Below, one piece after another: positions 1 through 9,343 of a stretch of 64,000 nt of DNA. Where the stretch lies: NCBI GenBank assembly GCA_029547705.1, contig JAKPOU010000041.1:248001-312000 (forward strand), given 5' to 3'. The notes beneath the pieces are model-generated. The model was not told the origin of the DNA. It was given only the letters and a program-made list of their open reading frames with translations, and did not search any database. Within the stretch, counting starts at the first letter, position 1; each line of letters starts with the position of its first letter. The translations under genes and the position numbers were made by a program. The DNA is from Bacteroidota bacterium. GTDB taxonomy: Bacteria; Bacteroidota; Bacteroidia; Bacteroidales; VadinHA17.

Positions 1-494
1 TTTGGCCTGGCCGGTTTTTCCTCGATTGTTACAGCCCTTCCGCTGCTGTCGAATTCCACAACTCCATAACGTTCAGGGTCGGTAACATAATATCCGAATA
101 CACAGGCTCCGTCATCCAGCCTTGCCGTATTGCGGAGCACGTCCCCGAACCCGTGACCGTAAAAAATATTATCACCAAGTATCATGCAGACCGGATCATT
201 TCCTATGAATTCATCTCCCAGGATAAAGGCCTGGGCCAGACCGTCGGGTGAGGGCTGCTCGATATAGCTGAATTCAAGGCCTATTGATTTTCCGTCACCC
301 AGAAGGTTCCTGAACGAAGGCAGGTCACGGGGTGTTGAAATGACCAGTATTTCCCTGATACCTGCAAGCATCAGTACTGAAAGCGGGTAATAAATCATCG
401 GCTTGTCATAAACGGGTAACAACTGTTTCGATATCGTGTTGGTTATCGGATGCAGTCTGCTTCCCGACCCTCCTGCCAGAATAATTCCTTTCAT
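1..494 (-). CDS. rfbA: Glucose-1-phosphate thymidylyltransferase, N-terminal part
   Basis: The minus-strand frame from the ATG at 494 reads through the left edge, so only about 164 N-terminal residues are present. It opens with the nucleotidyltransferase signature [16 protein letters not shown], followed by [20 protein letters not shown] and [12 protein letters not shown], as in RfbA/RmlA enzymes, which join glucose-1-phosphate and dTTP to make dTDP-glucose for dTDP-rhamnose and related cell-surface sugars. It lies 35 bases downstream of ugd on the same strand, consistent with a surface-polysaccharide operon. The identification rests on these motifs; the C-terminus is outside the window. Confidence 0.93.
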   Translation of the reverse strand, partial: MKGIILAGGSGSRLHPITNTISKQLLPVYDKPMIYYPLSVLMLAGIREILVISTPRDLPSFRNLLGDGKSIGLEFSYIEQPSPDGLAQAFILGDEFIGNDPVCMILGDNIFYGHGFGDVLRNTARLDDGACVFGYYVTDPERYGVVEFDSSGRAVTIEEKPARP

Positions 495-529
495 GTATTT
501 TCCCTTTTGCTGTTTATTCAGTGAATATA

Positions 530-1864
530 CTATTTAATTTCTTCCTGCGGCCTTCTTCCTATGCCATAGTATTTAAATCCCATTTTTACGAGCAAAGCCG
601 GATCGTAAATATTTCTTCCGTCGAATATCACCCTGTCTTTCATTATCCCTGCCATTTTTTTAAAATTGGGAAGCTGAAATTCCGGCCATTCCGTCATTAA
701 TGCCATTGCATCAGTATTTTCCAGTGCTTCATAGGGATTATCACAGTATTGTATTGAATCTCCGAGGAGCTTTTTTGTTTCCTTCATTGCGGCCGGGTCA
801 TACGCCCTGACGACTGCCCCCTTATCAAGAAGCTTTCTTATCAGGTGGAGGGATGATGATTCACGTACGTCATCAGTTTTGGGCTTGAAGGATAATCCCC
901 ATATTCCGATTGTCTTTTTTTCAAGCCTGCCGCTGAAGTGATACTTCATCTTGTTGAAAATGATATTTTTCTGAAACTCATTTGCTTTTTCAACTGCTTT
1001 GACGACATTGAGTTCATAGCCCAGTTCCTCTGCCGTTTTGATTATGGCCTTCACATCCTTGGGAAAGCAGGAACCTCCATAGCCCGGTCCGGGATAGAGA
1101 AACTTGCTGCCTATTCTTGAATCACTTCCTATTCCCCTTCTTACATGGTTTATATCGGCTCCGAGAAGGTCACAGAGGTTTGCCATTTCATTGATAAAGC
1201 TTATCCGGGTAGCCAGCATTGCATTGGCAGCATATTTTGTAATTTCGGCAGAAGGGATGTCCATGAATATTATCGGGTGGTTATTAAGCACAAAGGGTTT
1301 GTAGAGACGCTGCATCACTTCCCCTGCTTCCGGGTTATCCACTCCGACCACTATTCTTTCAGGTCTGAGAAAATCTTCAAGGGCGGCTCCTTCCTTAAGA
1401 AATTCCGGATTTGATGCCATGCTGAATCGGATTCCGGACTGTCTTTTTTCGAGTTGCCTCTGTATGGTTTCCCTTACCTTTTCGGATGTTCCCACGGGAA
1501 CTGTGCTTTTTGTAACGATCAGGGCGTAGTCTTTAAGGGAATCACCAATTTCCCGTGCAACCTCCAGCACATGTTTCAAATCCGCACTTCCGTCTTCTCC
1601 CGGGGGTGTTCCCACCGCAATGAAAATAACCTCTGAACCCTCTATGCCTTCTGATACTGAGGATGAAAAAAACAGCCTTCCCTTTTCCACATTTCTGCTG
1701 ATCATTGTTTCCAGTCCCGGCTCATAGATGGGGATGGTGCCTTTGTTAAGCCCCCTGATTTTATCCGTATCCCTGTCAATGCATGTCACCGTTACTCCGG
1801 TCTCGGCAAAGCAGGTACCGGTAACCAGTCCGACGTATCCTGTCCCAATTACACTGATTTTCAT
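530..1864 (-). CDS. ugd: UDP-glucose 6-dehydrogenase
   Basis: A 444-residue UDP-glucose/GDP-mannose dehydrogenase family protein. The N-terminus [20 protein letters not shown] is the NAD-binding Rossmann motif. The catalytic cysteine lies in [16 protein letters not shown] near residue 260, and the C-terminal domain contains [17 protein letters not shown]. It oxidises UDP-glucose to UDP-glucuronate with two NAD+, supplying acidic sugars for capsule, LPS or exopolysaccharide. The length is normal for the family and the ATG start is unambiguous. A consensus -7 box lies about 40 bases upstream, and rfbA follows on the same strand. A related GDP-mannose or UDP-ManNAc dehydrogenase is possible but less likely. 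Confidence 0.92.
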   Translation of the reverse strand: MKISVIGTGYVGLVTGTCFAETGVTVTCIDRDTDKIRGLNKGTIPIYEPGLETMISRNVEKGRLFFSSSVSEGIEGSEVIFIAVGTPPGEDGSADLKHVLEVAREIGDSLKDYALIVTKSTVPVGTSEKVRETIQRQLEKRQSGIRFSMASNPEFLKEGAALEDFLRPERIVVGVDNPEAGEVMQRLYKPFVLNNHPIIFMDIPSAEITKYAANAMLATRISFINEMANLCDLLGADINHVRRGIGSDSRIGSKFLYPGPGYGGSCFPKDVKAIIKTAEELGYELNVVKAVEKANEFQKNIIFNKMKYHFSGRLEKKTIGIWGLSFKPKTDDVRESSSLHLIRKLLDKGAVVRAYDPAAMKETKKLLGDSIQYCDNPYEALENTDAMALMTEWPEFQLPNFKKMAGIMKDRVIFDGRNIYDPALLVKMGFKYYGIGRRPQEEIK

Positions 1865-1901
1865 TAAAGCTGGTTCGTTGAGGATTGAATTAAAACATTT
1901 G

Positions 1902-1909
1902 CAAAGATA
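1902..1909 (-). promoter_or_regulatory. -7 promoter box for ugd-rfbA
   Basis: On the minus strand this reads TATCTTTG, a perfect match to the Bacteroidota TAnnTTTG -7 element, 38 bases before the ugd start codon. A TTTT run sits about 20 bases further upstream, where the weaker -33 element is expected. The transcript start is inferred. Confidence 0.6.
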
Positions 1910-2050
1910 ACAGAAGCCCTGAGATTTGAAAACAGATTCTGTTAATTGCCTAATCCCTTCAGTTTGAGAAGCCGGAACCCCGGAAACAATGTTTAGGGCA
2001 TAGCTGTTTATTCCGGCCTTGTATGCCCGGGATGCAGATGGTAAATTACT

Positions 2051-2090
2051 TGTATTTGCATGAATTAATCCTGTATTTGCAAGAATTAAT
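2051..2090. repeat. Two direct 19-bp repeats, 21-bp period, upstream of rpsA
   Basis: TGTATTTGCATGAATTAAT at 2051-2069 and TGTATTTGCAAGAATTAAT at 2072-2090 differ at one base. The 21-bp period places both on the same helix face. They lie directly upstream of the rpsA promoter and between two divergent genes, so they may bind a regulator; that role is inferred. The rest of the 331-base gap between ugd and rpsA shows only the two promoter boxes. Confidence 0.6.
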
Positions 2091-2101
2091 TGAACAAAAA
2101 A

Positions 2102-2132
2102 TCTGTCTTTTTAAATAAATATCCTATCTTTG
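2102..2132 (+). promoter_or_regulatory. Promoter of rpsA
   Basis: TATCTTTG at 2125-2132 is an exact Bacteroidota -7 box. TCTG at 2102-2105 is 19 bases upstream and near the -33 TTTG consensus. This leaves an AT-rich leader of about 60 bases before the rpsA ATG with no classical Shine-Dalgarno sequence, as is usual in this phylum. Confidence 0.65.
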
Positions 2133-2195
2133 CACACCATTTTTCAACAAGATAATGTCTAACCTATTAATTATTAGTATTTTTATTAACAAATT

Positions 2196-4322
2196 ATGAC
2201 AGATACCAGGAAGAAGAACCCGAAAAAAGATGATTTAGCTGACAGTGAGATCGTTAAATCCGCCAAGAAGCTGAAGATCAAGGAATCAAAGGATAAATTG
2301 CTTGAACAGGCCTTTGAAGAAGATATTATTCCGGGAAGCCAGTTTGACATTACTGATTCAGATGATGATCCGGTTAAATCTGAAACGGACGATCTGACAG
2401 AATTCATTCACGGTTCAGAAAGCGGAGGGGAAGAGGAGAATGCTGGTGATTTTCAGGAAACCGTGGAAACAGTGGCTGAATCCGGTGATTTGACAGCTGA
2501 TGAATCTGATATTCCTGAGATTGCAGAAATTTCTGCCGGCAAACCTTCAGTTGAGGATTTTGACTGGGAGAGCTTCGAGAGCGAGGAGGCGAAACTTTCA
2601 CCTAGACACAAGGAGTATGAGGCAATGTATGATAAAACCCTTTCAACAGTTGCAGTTGATGAGGTTATCTCTGGAACAGTAATACAGATGACCTCAAGGG
2701 AAGTTGTGATCAATATAGGATATAAATCGGAAGGTGTTGTAAGCCTGAATGAATTCCGCTACAATCCCGGCCTGAAGGTGGGCGATGAGGTGGAAGTGTA
2801 TGTTGAAAGTCAGGAAGATAAGAAAGGTCAGCTCATTTTGTCGCATAAGAAGGCCCGGGCGATTAAATCATGGGAGAGGGTGAATGCTTCTCTGGAAAAT
2901 GATGAAATAATTACCGGTTACATAAAGTGCCGTACCAAAGGCGGAATGATTGTTGATGTATTCGGGATTGAAGCATTTCTTCCGGGATCCCAGATAGATG
3001 TAAAACCAATCAGGGACTATGACATATATGTAGGGAAGACGATGGAATTCAAGGTTGTAAAGATTAATCAGGAATTCAAGAATGTTGTTGTTTCCCACAA
3101 GGCCCTCATTGAAGCTGAGCTTGAACAGCAGAAGAAGGAGATTATTGCAAAGCTTGAAAAGGGCCAGGTTCTTGAAGGGACAGTCAAAAATATCACATCT
3201 TATGGTGTATTCATCGATCTCGGGGGCGTTGACGGGCTCATTCACATTACCGATCTGTCCTGGGGCAGGGTTAATCATCCCGAAGAGATAGTTGAACTGG
3301 ATCAGAAACTGAATGTTGTCATTCTGGATTTTGATGATGACAAGAAAAGGATAGCCCTTGGCCTGAAACAGCTTACACCGCATCCGTGGGATTCTGTTGA
3401 TCCGGATCTCAAGGTCGGGGACAGGGTCACAGGCAAGGTTGTGGTAATGGCCGATTATGGTGCATTTGTTGAAATAGCACCCGGAGTGGAAGGCCTTATC
3501 CATGTTTCGGAAATGTCATGGTCACAGCATCTGCGCAGTGCCCAGGAATTTATGAAAGTGGGTGATGAGGTTGAAACCGTGATTCTGACTCTTGACAGGG
3601 CAGAGAGAAAAATGTCACTTGGCATCAAGCAGCTGAAGCCGGATCCCTGGCAGGATATTGAGCAAAAATATACAGTCGGTTCCAGGCATACCGCACGGGT
3701 CAGAAATTTTACAAACTTTGGAGTGTTTGTGGAAATTGAAGAGGGTGTTGACGGACTGATCCATATTTCTGATCTGAGCTGGACCAAGAAGATTAAGCAT
3801 CCCGCTGAATTTACTGCCATTGATGCTGAAATAGAGGTTGTTGTACTTGAAATAGACAAGGAAAACCGGAGGCTCAGCCTTGGGCACAAACAGCTTGAAG
3901 AGAATCCCTGGGATGTTTTCGAAGATCTGTTCGCAACCGATTCCATTCATGAAGGTACTGTGATGGAAGTGTTTGACAAAGGCGCTATCATAGCTCTTCC
4001 CTATGGAGTTGAGGGCTTTGCAACCCCTAAGCATCTGGTAAAGGAAGACGGCAGCGTTGCGAAAGTTGATGAAAGACTTATGTTCAAAGTTATTGAATTC
4101 AATAAGTCGGCAAAGAAAATCATTGTATCACACAGCAGGGTATATGAGGACGAGAAGAAGGCTGCTGAAGCTCCCGAAAAGAAGTCAGAACCCGAAACAC
4201 CAAGGAAATCTGCAAGGAAAGCCAAGACGAATATCGAAAGAACCACGCTGGGAGATATTACTCAGCTGGCGGCACTGAAGGAAGAAATGGAAGAAAAAGA
4301 GAATAAAGCTTCCAAGGAATAG
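2196..4322 (+). CDS. rpsA: 30S ribosomal protein S1
   Basis: A 708-residue protein with six S1 RNA-binding domains in a row, starting near residues 152, 236, 324, 409, 495 and 580; repeats such as GVDGLIHITDLSW and GVEGLIHVSEMSW are diagnostic. S1 helps the 30S subunit capture and unfold mRNA, which matters in Bacteroidota where Shine-Dalgarno pairing is weak. The first 130 or so residues form an extension rich in Asp, Glu and Ser that has no S1 domain. The C-terminus is a charged Lys/Glu tail. The ATG at 2196 follows a strong promoter. Six domains plus this extension make it longer than the roughly 600 residues I expect for the phylum. Confidence 0.93.
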   Translation: MTDTRKKNPKKDDLADSEIVKSAKKLKIKESKDKLLEQAFEEDIIPGSQFDITDSDDDPVKSETDDLTEFIHGSESGGEEENAGDFQETVETVAESGDLTADESDIPEIAEISAGKPSVEDFDWESFESEEAKLSPRHKEYEAMYDKTLSTVAVDEVISGTVIQMTSREVVINIGYKSEGVVSLNEFRYNPGLKVGDEVEVYVESQEDKKGQLILSHKKARAIKSWERVNASLENDEIITGYIKCRTKGGMIVDVFGIEAFLPGSQIDVKPIRDYDIYVGKTMEFKVVKINQEFKNVVVSHKALIEAELEQQKKEIIAKLEKGQVLEGTVKNITSYGVFIDLGGVDGLIHITDLSWGRVNHPEEIVELDQKLNVVILDFDDDKKRIALGLKQLTPHPWDSVDPDLKVGDRVTGKVVVMADYGAFVEIAPGVEGLIHVSEMSWSQHLRSAQEFMKVGDEVETVILTLDRAERKMSLGIKQLKPDPWQDIEQKYTVGSRHTARVRNFTNFGVFVEIEEGVDGLIHISDLSWTKKIKHPAEFTAIDAEIEVVVLEIDKENRRLSLGHKQLEENPWDVFEDLFATDSIHEGTVMEVFDKGAIIALPYGVEGFATPKHLVKEDGSVAKVDERLMFKVIEFNKSAKKIIVSHSRVYEDEKKAAEAPEKKSEPETPRKSARKAKTNIERTTLGDITQLAALKEEMEEKENKASKE

Positions 4323-4332
4323 AAATATTTGT

Positions 4333-4340
4333 TATTTTTG
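4333..4340 (+). promoter_or_regulatory. Candidate -7 box before STAS gene
   Basis: TATTTTTG matches TAnnTTTG and lies 21 bases before the ATG at 4362, just after the rpsA stop. It could give the STAS and RNase Z genes a promoter separate from rpsA read-through. No clear -33 element is visible. Confidence 0.4.
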
Positions 4341-4361
4341 AGCCAACAAAACAATACAATC

Positions 4362-4700
4362 ATGGATTTTAACATTGAAAGTCGTAATAACAGTACATTG
4401 ATTCGAATTCAGACGGAGAAGCTTGATACTCATATAGCTCCCGCATTGAAGTCTGAACTTGTTTTGATTTCAGGCAAGGGTGAAAAAAATATTATCCTTG
4501 ATCTGGAAAAAACCCAATACTGCGACTCTTCAGGTCTGAGTGCCATTCTTGTTGCAAACAGACTCTGCAAGAATGCCGGCGGTACCTTTGTGCTTTGCGG
4601 TCTCAATGAAGCTGTTGAAAGGCTCATTACCATTTCCCAGCTGGATACGGTCCTTACAATTACCGAAACGGTTGCTGATGCCGAAAAAATGATTTCCTGA
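4362..4700 (+). CDS. STAS-domain protein (anti-sigma factor antagonist-like)
   Basis: A 112-residue single-domain protein. The segment YCDSSGLSAILVANRLCK around residues 53-70 holds the DSSG motif whose second serine (Ser57 here) is phosphorylated in SpoIIAA/RsbV-type STAS proteins. Such proteins release a partner from a kinase or anti-sigma factor when dephosphorylated. An in-frame TTG lies 33 bases further upstream, but the ATG at 4362 fits the STAS domain and the promoter spacing. It is 24 bases upstream of the RNase Z gene and probably co-transcribed with it. Its partner kinase is not adjacent; the SiaB-like kinase at 9344 is one candidate within the window, but that link is inference. 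Confidence 0.85.
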   Translation: MDFNIESRNNSTLIRIQTEKLDTHIAPALKSELVLISGKGEKNIILDLEKTQYCDSSGLSAILVANRLCKNAGGTFVLCGLNEAVERLITISQLDTVLTITETVADAEKMIS

Positions 4701-4724
4701 AGCTGACAGGAATGCAGGGTACCG

Positions 4725-5648
4725 ATGAAATTGACAATACTTGGCAGTAGTTCCGCACTGCCAACTTCAGAAAGATATCCTTCCGCTCATGTACTCTCCG
4801 TGCATGAGCGGTTGTATTTGATAGACTGCGGTGAAGGTACCCAGATGCAGCTCCGGCGAAATAAAATCAGATTCGGAAAAATAAACCATATCTTCATCAG
4901 CCATATCCATGGCGATCATGTATTCGGGCTTTACGGGCTTCTGTCCACTATGAACCTGATGGGAAGAAGCACAACACTAAACATTTATGCTCCCTCAAAA
5001 TACAGGGAAATATTGTTTTCACACCTTCTGGACTTCGATATAATACTTGGTTTCAATATTGATTTCGTTGCTCTGGACAGCGGGGATCCGGTAAAAATAC
5101 TGGATGACAAACATCTTACCGTAACATCCTTTCCTCTCAGACACAGGATCCCGTCGTATGGTTTTTTGTTCAGGGAAAAGGCAGCTGACCGGAATATTGT
5201 AAAGGAGGCAATTGAGAAATTTAGTATCCCGGTAGCAAGAATCCCGGCAATAAAGAAGGGTGAGGATTTTATCCTGGAAAACGGGGAGGTAATCAGAAAT
5301 GATGAAATAACCGTAGCCGGACCTGTTCCGTCGTCTTATGCCTATTGCAGTGATACAATGTATTTTAAAAGACTTTCTTCCTTCGTCAGAAATGTTGATC
5401 TTCTGTATCATGAGGCTACTTTTGAAGCCGGCCTGGGAGAACTGGCCCGGATAACCGGGCATTCAACAAGTACTGATGCGGCCAGAACAGCCTTTGAGGC
5501 AGGAGCCGGGACACTCATAATAGGGCATTTCTCCTCACGGCATAAAGATGTACAGCCCCTTGTCAGAGAGGCCAGGAGTATATTTCCGAGAACAATTGCC
5601 GCCGTTGACGGAACAACATATGATGTGGGAAATATTGATGTCCCGTAA
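4725..5648 (+). CDS. rnz: Ribonuclease Z (tRNA 3' endonuclease)
   Basis: A 307-residue metallo-beta-lactamase-fold protein. It carries the zinc motif HIFISHIHGDHVFGLYGL near residues 59-76, the N-terminal LTILGSSSALPTSERYPSA, a later YHEATF and the final GHFSSRH. This set defines RNase Z, which cuts pre-tRNA 3' trailers. That activity is relevant because the tRNA-Pro gene in this window has no encoded CCA. Length is normal for bacterial RNase Z. It follows the STAS gene on the same strand. Confidence 0.93.
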   Translation: MKLTILGSSSALPTSERYPSAHVLSVHERLYLIDCGEGTQMQLRRNKIRFGKINHIFISHIHGDHVFGLYGLLSTMNLMGRSTTLNIYAPSKYREILFSHLLDFDIILGFNIDFVALDSGDPVKILDDKHLTVTSFPLRHRIPSYGFLFREKAADRNIVKEAIEKFSIPVARIPAIKKGEDFILENGEVIRNDEITVAGPVPSSYAYCSDTMYFKRLSSFVRNVDLLYHEATFEAGLGELARITGHSTSTDAARTAFEAGAGTLIIGHFSSRHKDVQPLVREARSIFPRTIAAVDGTTYDVGNIDVP

Positions 5649-5660
5649 GGAAAGAATTTC

Positions 5661-5668
5661 TATCTTTG
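5661..5668 (+). promoter_or_regulatory. -7 box in the rnz to S41 peptidase gap
   Basis: TATCTTTG is an exact -7 consensus, 12 bases after the rnz stop and about 190 bases before the S41 peptidase. A leader of that length could hold a short gene: an ATG at 5744 opens 24 codons ending at 5818, which I do not call. No recognised riboswitch structure was seen. Confidence 0.45.
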
Positions 5669-5856
5669 TCATCTCCCTGACTAAAATGTTCAGGTTGCTT
5701 GTTTTCCCGGAACCGACGACACAGACAAAAGCAGTATTTAGAAATGGCAATACTGACTAAAGTGCCTGAAGTAAAAGGAGTTGATGTAATCAATGGGATC
5801 AGAGGGGAGATGGTTTGATTTAAAATGATTTATAATTTCAGGTAATAGTTTGTTAA

Positions 5857-7458
5857 ATGAAAAGGACAGGAAAAGGAAGAGCATTGTTGTTGGGATTGTT
5901 CTTCCTGGCAGTTCAGAATGTTCCGGCACAAATACTTTCCGAGGAAATTATCAAGATAGGAAAGACACTGAATCTGATAGAGGAGTATTATGTTGACACT
6001 GCCAATATCAACAAAATAACGGAAAATGCCATCATCACAATGCTGAGGGAACTTGACCCTCATTCCACCTATATTTCCGCTAAGGATGTGAGGGAAATGA
6101 ACGAACCTCTGCTTGGAAATTTCGACGGAATAGGAATTCAGTTCAATATTCTGAGAGACACAATTATAGTTATTGAGCCAATTTCAGGAGGTCCTTCCGA
6201 AAAGGCAGGACTCCTTGCCGGAGACAGGATTGTGAGCATAAACGGGGAAGAAGTTGCAGGAAAAGGAATGTCGACCAACGGGGTCAGAAGCCGCCTGATG
6301 GGGCCAAAAGGAACGAAAGTCAGCATAAACGTTTTCCGCAGGGGCGAAAAAAACATACTGGATTTCACTATTATACGTGATAAAATTCCGATTAACAGCC
6401 TGGATGCCGCCTACATGCTCGACTCCGAAACAGGATATGTAAGGTTTAATAAATTTGCGGCCACAACTGACAAGGAGTTCAGGGATGCTTTAAGCAGACT
6501 CAGAAAGGCCAATATGAGGAATATCATTATTGACCTGCGCGGGAATGGTGGCGGGTTTATGGCTGCTTCCACCCAGCTGGCCGGTCATTTCTTCCCGGAT
6601 GGCAAACTGCTGGTTTACCTTATCGGAAGGAAAACCCCACGGCAGGAATATAAATCTTCAGGATCCGGTGATCTCACCTCGGCAAGGGTTGTTATTCTGA
6701 CTGATGACGGATCGGCATCGGCAAGCGAAATCGTGGCGGGAGCAATTCAGGACTGGGACAGGGGCATCATCATCGGAAGAAGAACATTTGGAAAGGGATT
6801 GGTGCAGAATGCCTTTACCCTGACGGACGGATCCATGATAAGGCTTTCAATAGCACGCTACTATACACCCGCGGGCAGATCTATTCAGAGCCCCTACAAT
6901 GAGGGATATGAAAAATACCTGGAAAATTATACCCGCAGATTTACAAACGGGGAAATGATGTCGGCCGACAGTGTCCACTTTCCCGATTCACTTAAATTCA
7001 GAACGCTTGTCAATCAGCGTGTTGTTTACGGAGGAGGGGGAATAATGCCCGATGTATTCGTTGCCGTGGACACTTCAAACTATTCCGATTATTACAGGAC
7101 ACTGGTGAGAAGGGGCATTTTCAATTCATTTATTCTTGAATATGCCGATAAGAACAGGGCAGCAATAACTTCAAGGTTCAAAACATTTGAGAACTTTAAA
7201 AACGCTTTCGGTTTTTCTCCGGATGAAATACAGGCTTTTGTGAAAAAAGGCGAAGATGCCGGAGTGAATTATGTTGAAGATCAGTTCAGAAAATCTGAAA
7301 AAGAAATCCTCCTGGTGCTTAAGGCATTGCTGGCCAATAATATATGGCAGACAAACGAATATTTCCGGATAATCAATGAACAGGATAATATAATTGCTGA
7401 AGCACTGAAGGTTATTTCTGATGAGAAGCTTTATAACCGGATACTGGGAAACAAGTAA
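5857..7458 (+). CDS. S41 family C-terminal processing peptidase (CtpA/Prc type)
   Basis: A 533-residue exported serine protease. The signal peptide covers residues 1-24 (hydrophobic ALLLGLFFLAVQ, cleavage near VPAQ). A PDZ domain spans about residues 85-170 with GIGIQFNI and GLLAGDRIVSINGEEV. The S41 catalytic core holds GSASASE near residues 285-291 and a catalytic lysine in GRRTFGKGLVQ near residue 313. CtpA/Prc enzymes trim or degrade periplasmic and envelope proteins after PDZ recognition of their C-termini. The C-terminal 150 residues form a helical extension often seen in Bacteroidota copies. It appears to be a single-gene unit ending at a hairpin at 7464-7481. Confidence 0.9.
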   Translation: MKRTGKGRALLLGLFFLAVQNVPAQILSEEIIKIGKTLNLIEEYYVDTANINKITENAIITMLRELDPHSTYISAKDVREMNEPLLGNFDGIGIQFNILRDTIIVIEPISGGPSEKAGLLAGDRIVSINGEEVAGKGMSTNGVRSRLMGPKGTKVSINVFRRGEKNILDFTIIRDKIPINSLDAAYMLDSETGYVRFNKFAATTDKEFRDALSRLRKANMRNIIIDLRGNGGGFMAASTQLAGHFFPDGKLLVYLIGRKTPRQEYKSSGSGDLTSARVVILTDDGSASASEIVAGAIQDWDRGIIIGRRTFGKGLVQNAFTLTDGSMIRLSIARYYTPAGRSIQSPYNEGYEKYLENYTRRFTNGEMMSADSVHFPDSLKFRTLVNQRVVYGGGGIMPDVFVAVDTSNYSDYYRTLVRRGIFNSFILEYADKNRAAITSRFKTFENFKNAFGFSPDEIQAFVKKGEDAGVNYVEDQFRKSEKEILLVLKALLANNIWQTNEYFRIINEQDNIIAEALKVISDEKLYNRILGNK

Positions 7459-7463
7459 CAGTA

Positions 7464-7481
7464 TCCTGATGCCTATCAGGA
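7464..7481. terminator. Hairpin between convergent genes
   Basis: TCCTGAT, GCCT, ATCAGGA form a perfect 7-bp stem with a 4-base loop in the 24-base gap between the convergent S41 peptidase and lipoprotein genes. The plus-strand flank ATTATTTTA is T-rich but not a clean run. Terminator function is inferred. Confidence 0.5.
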
Positions 7482-7482
7482 A

Positions 7483-7914
7483 TTATTTTATCCTTTTAGC
7501 GGTCATTATGAATTCATAGCTTATTCCAGGTGTTTCATCGTCGTTTTTCCTGTATGTCCAGCTCAGATTACTGTCTTCAATCGTGATTTCCGCCACCAGA
7601 TCCTCCGTATAGAGCTTGCTTATAATAATCTTGCCTCCTGACAGTGTCCAGGAAAAGAGATGGTCGTTCTCCTCTTCATATAGAATGCCAACCCCCCCGT
7701 CAATGAACTGGTAATGCATTTCTCCCGGGTTGAAGTAAACTATTAATTCGGCTCTTTTTACATTATTTTCATATGTAACCATGGTAAGGGAAATGACTTC
7801 CCATTTTCCCAATATGATTTCGCTCAGGGCTTTATCCTTTTTGCAGGATGCCATCGACAGCAAGAGAGTAATTATCAATACTCCTGTCAACCCCGTCTTT
7901 TTTCGCATTTTCAT
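7483..7914 (-). CDS. Lipocalin-like lipoprotein, unknown function
   Basis: A 143-residue protein starting with a lipoprotein signal; the lipobox is LSMASC, with Cys24 as the likely lipidated residue. The mature part reads KALSEIILGKWEVISLT and ends with alternating beta-strand patterns (LSWTYRK, YEFIMTAKRIK). This is the pattern of small lipocalin-like Bacteroidota lipoproteins, whose opening GKW motif is typical. The ligand is unknown. It converges on the S41 peptidase gene. Envelope location is well supported; the fold is a family-level guess. Confidence 0.75.
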   Translation of the reverse strand: MKMRKKTGLTGVLIITLLLSMASCKKDKALSEIILGKWEVISLTMVTYENNVKRAELIVYFNPGEMHYQFIDGGVGILYEEENDHLFSWTLSGGKIIISKLYTEDLVAEITIEDSNLSWTYRKNDDETPGISYEFIMTAKRIK

Positions 7915-8034
7915 TAATTTGAATTTTATGTGGTAAAACTATTTCAACATATTTTTGGAAAGGACAAAAATAAGGAAACTATTTTTATTGCGGGATAAAA
8001 GAGATTGGCATATATATTGCAAATTGCAAATGTT

Positions 8035-8042
8035 TATTTTTG
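8035..8042 (+). promoter_or_regulatory. -7 box before THUMP methyltransferase
   Basis: TATTTTTG matches TAnnTTTG 38 bases before the ATG at 8081. No -33 element at standard spacing is clear. Confidence 0.45.
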
Positions 8043-8080
8043 CCGGATTTATTTAACCGAATTTACCGGATGGAACATAA

Positions 8081-9232
8081 ATGAAACTTATGAAGTTGAT
8101 TGCCAAAACCCTTTTTGGTCTGGAGGCTGTCCTGGCTGCTGAACTTGCAGATCTCGGAGCTGCCGGTATTGAAACCATGAACCGTGCAGTATCATTCACC
8201 GGCAGTATTGAAACCATGTACCGGGTCAATTATTGTTCCCGCACAGCCCTGTCTGTTCTTATGCCGGTCGGGGAATTCATGATATCATCCGGAGAAGACC
8301 TTTACAGGAATGCCTTGAAAATCAACTGGCCGGAATTTATGGACAGTGATTCTGCTTTTTCAGTTGTTCCGGTTGTAAACTCAAAATTATTCAGACACAG
8401 TGCCTATCCCGGCCTTTTGCTGAAGGATGCGGTTGCTGATTATTTCAGGAACAAATCCGGCAGGAGGCCTTCGGTTAATACTGCCGATCCGGTGGTTCTC
8501 ATCAATCTTCATATCAGTAACGACAGGGTGACTGTTTCCCTGGATTCATCGGGTTATCCCCTGTATAAACGTGGTTACCGGTCGGGTCAGGGACCTGCAC
8601 CCCTGAACGAGATCCTTGCTGCCGGCATAATATTGATGTCGGGCTGGAACGGTCTCGACCCTCTGCTCGATCCCATGTGCGGGTCAGGTACCATTCCGGT
8701 TGAGGCAGGACTGATCGCCTGCAAAATACCACCGGGTAAGTTCAGAAAGAAATTTGGTTTTACCGGATGGAAAAATTATGATGCTGAACTGTTCGGCAGG
8801 ATAAGGCATGAGGCCGGAGCAGCTGTCAGGAAGCCGGATACACTGATCAGGGCGGAGGATGTTTCAGCAAAAGCAATTGCCATATGCAGGGCCAATATTG
8901 AAAATGCCGGCCTTTCCGGACTGATTCAGACTGAAGTGGCGGATTTCAGAAATGCAAAACCCGGTTTCAGCCGGGGCTTCATTTTTATGAATCCGCCCTA
9001 CGGGAAAAGATTGCATGCCCAGGGTGATGACAATCTGTACAGTCTGATAGGAACTACCCTGAAACATAATTATTCCGGAAATAAGGCATGGGTTATTGTT
9101 CCTGACAGGGAAAGCCTGAACAGCATCGGCCTGAAACCCGGAGAGAAGCACAAACTTTTTAACGGGGCTATTGAATGTATACTTGCAGCATATGAGCTGT
9201 ATGAGGGTTCAGGTAAAAGACGGACCGGATAA
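8081..9232 (+). CDS. THUMP-domain class I RNA methyltransferase (RlmL/YpsC-like)
   Basis: A 383-residue protein with an N-terminal THUMP RNA-binding domain (KLIAKTLFGLEAVLAAELAD at the start) and a C-terminal methyltransferase. The SAM-binding segment is LLDPMCGSGTIPVEAGLIA near residues 203-221; the catalytic NPPYGKRL is near residues 305-312, the N6-adenine/N2-guanine methylase motif. It most likely makes m2G in 23S rRNA, as in RlmL's N-terminal half; it lacks the second methyltransferase of E. coli RlmKL. A second ATG at 8090 gives the more usual MKLIAKT start, so the first three residues are uncertain. tRNA as substrate cannot be excluded. Confidence 0.88.
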   Translation: MKLMKLIAKTLFGLEAVLAAELADLGAAGIETMNRAVSFTGSIETMYRVNYCSRTALSVLMPVGEFMISSGEDLYRNALKINWPEFMDSDSAFSVVPVVNSKLFRHSAYPGLLLKDAVADYFRNKSGRRPSVNTADPVVLINLHISNDRVTVSLDSSGYPLYKRGYRSGQGPAPLNEILAAGIILMSGWNGLDPLLDPMCGSGTIPVEAGLIACKIPPGKFRKKFGFTGWKNYDAELFGRIRHEAGAAVRKPDTLIRAEDVSAKAIAICRANIENAGLSGLIQTEVADFRNAKPGFSRGFIFMNPPYGKRLHAQGDDNLYSLIGTTLKHNYSGNKAWVIVPDRESLNSIGLKPGEKHKLFNGAIECILAAYELYEGSGKRRTG

Positions 9233-9297
9233 AATCATTGTTAATTTCAAAACGTGTAATGTGAACAAGTTATCCTGTGGATGCTTTTTATTTTTAT

Positions 9298-9305
9298 TAT
9301 ATTTG
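9298..9305 (+). promoter_or_regulatory. -7 box of the siaBC-like pair
   Basis: TATATTTG is an exact -7 match, 38 bases upstream of the SiaB-like ATG. A partial TGTG element lies about 18 bases upstream of it. It probably drives both genes up to the terminator at 10354. Confidence 0.55.
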
Positions 9306-9343
9306 TCAGGGTTTAAATTCCAACCTTTTCAAAGGAAGCTTAT

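Noticed and set aside
2868-3503. 211-codon minus-strand frame inside rpsA
   Set aside because: Fully within S1 domains in the opposite strand; no family features.
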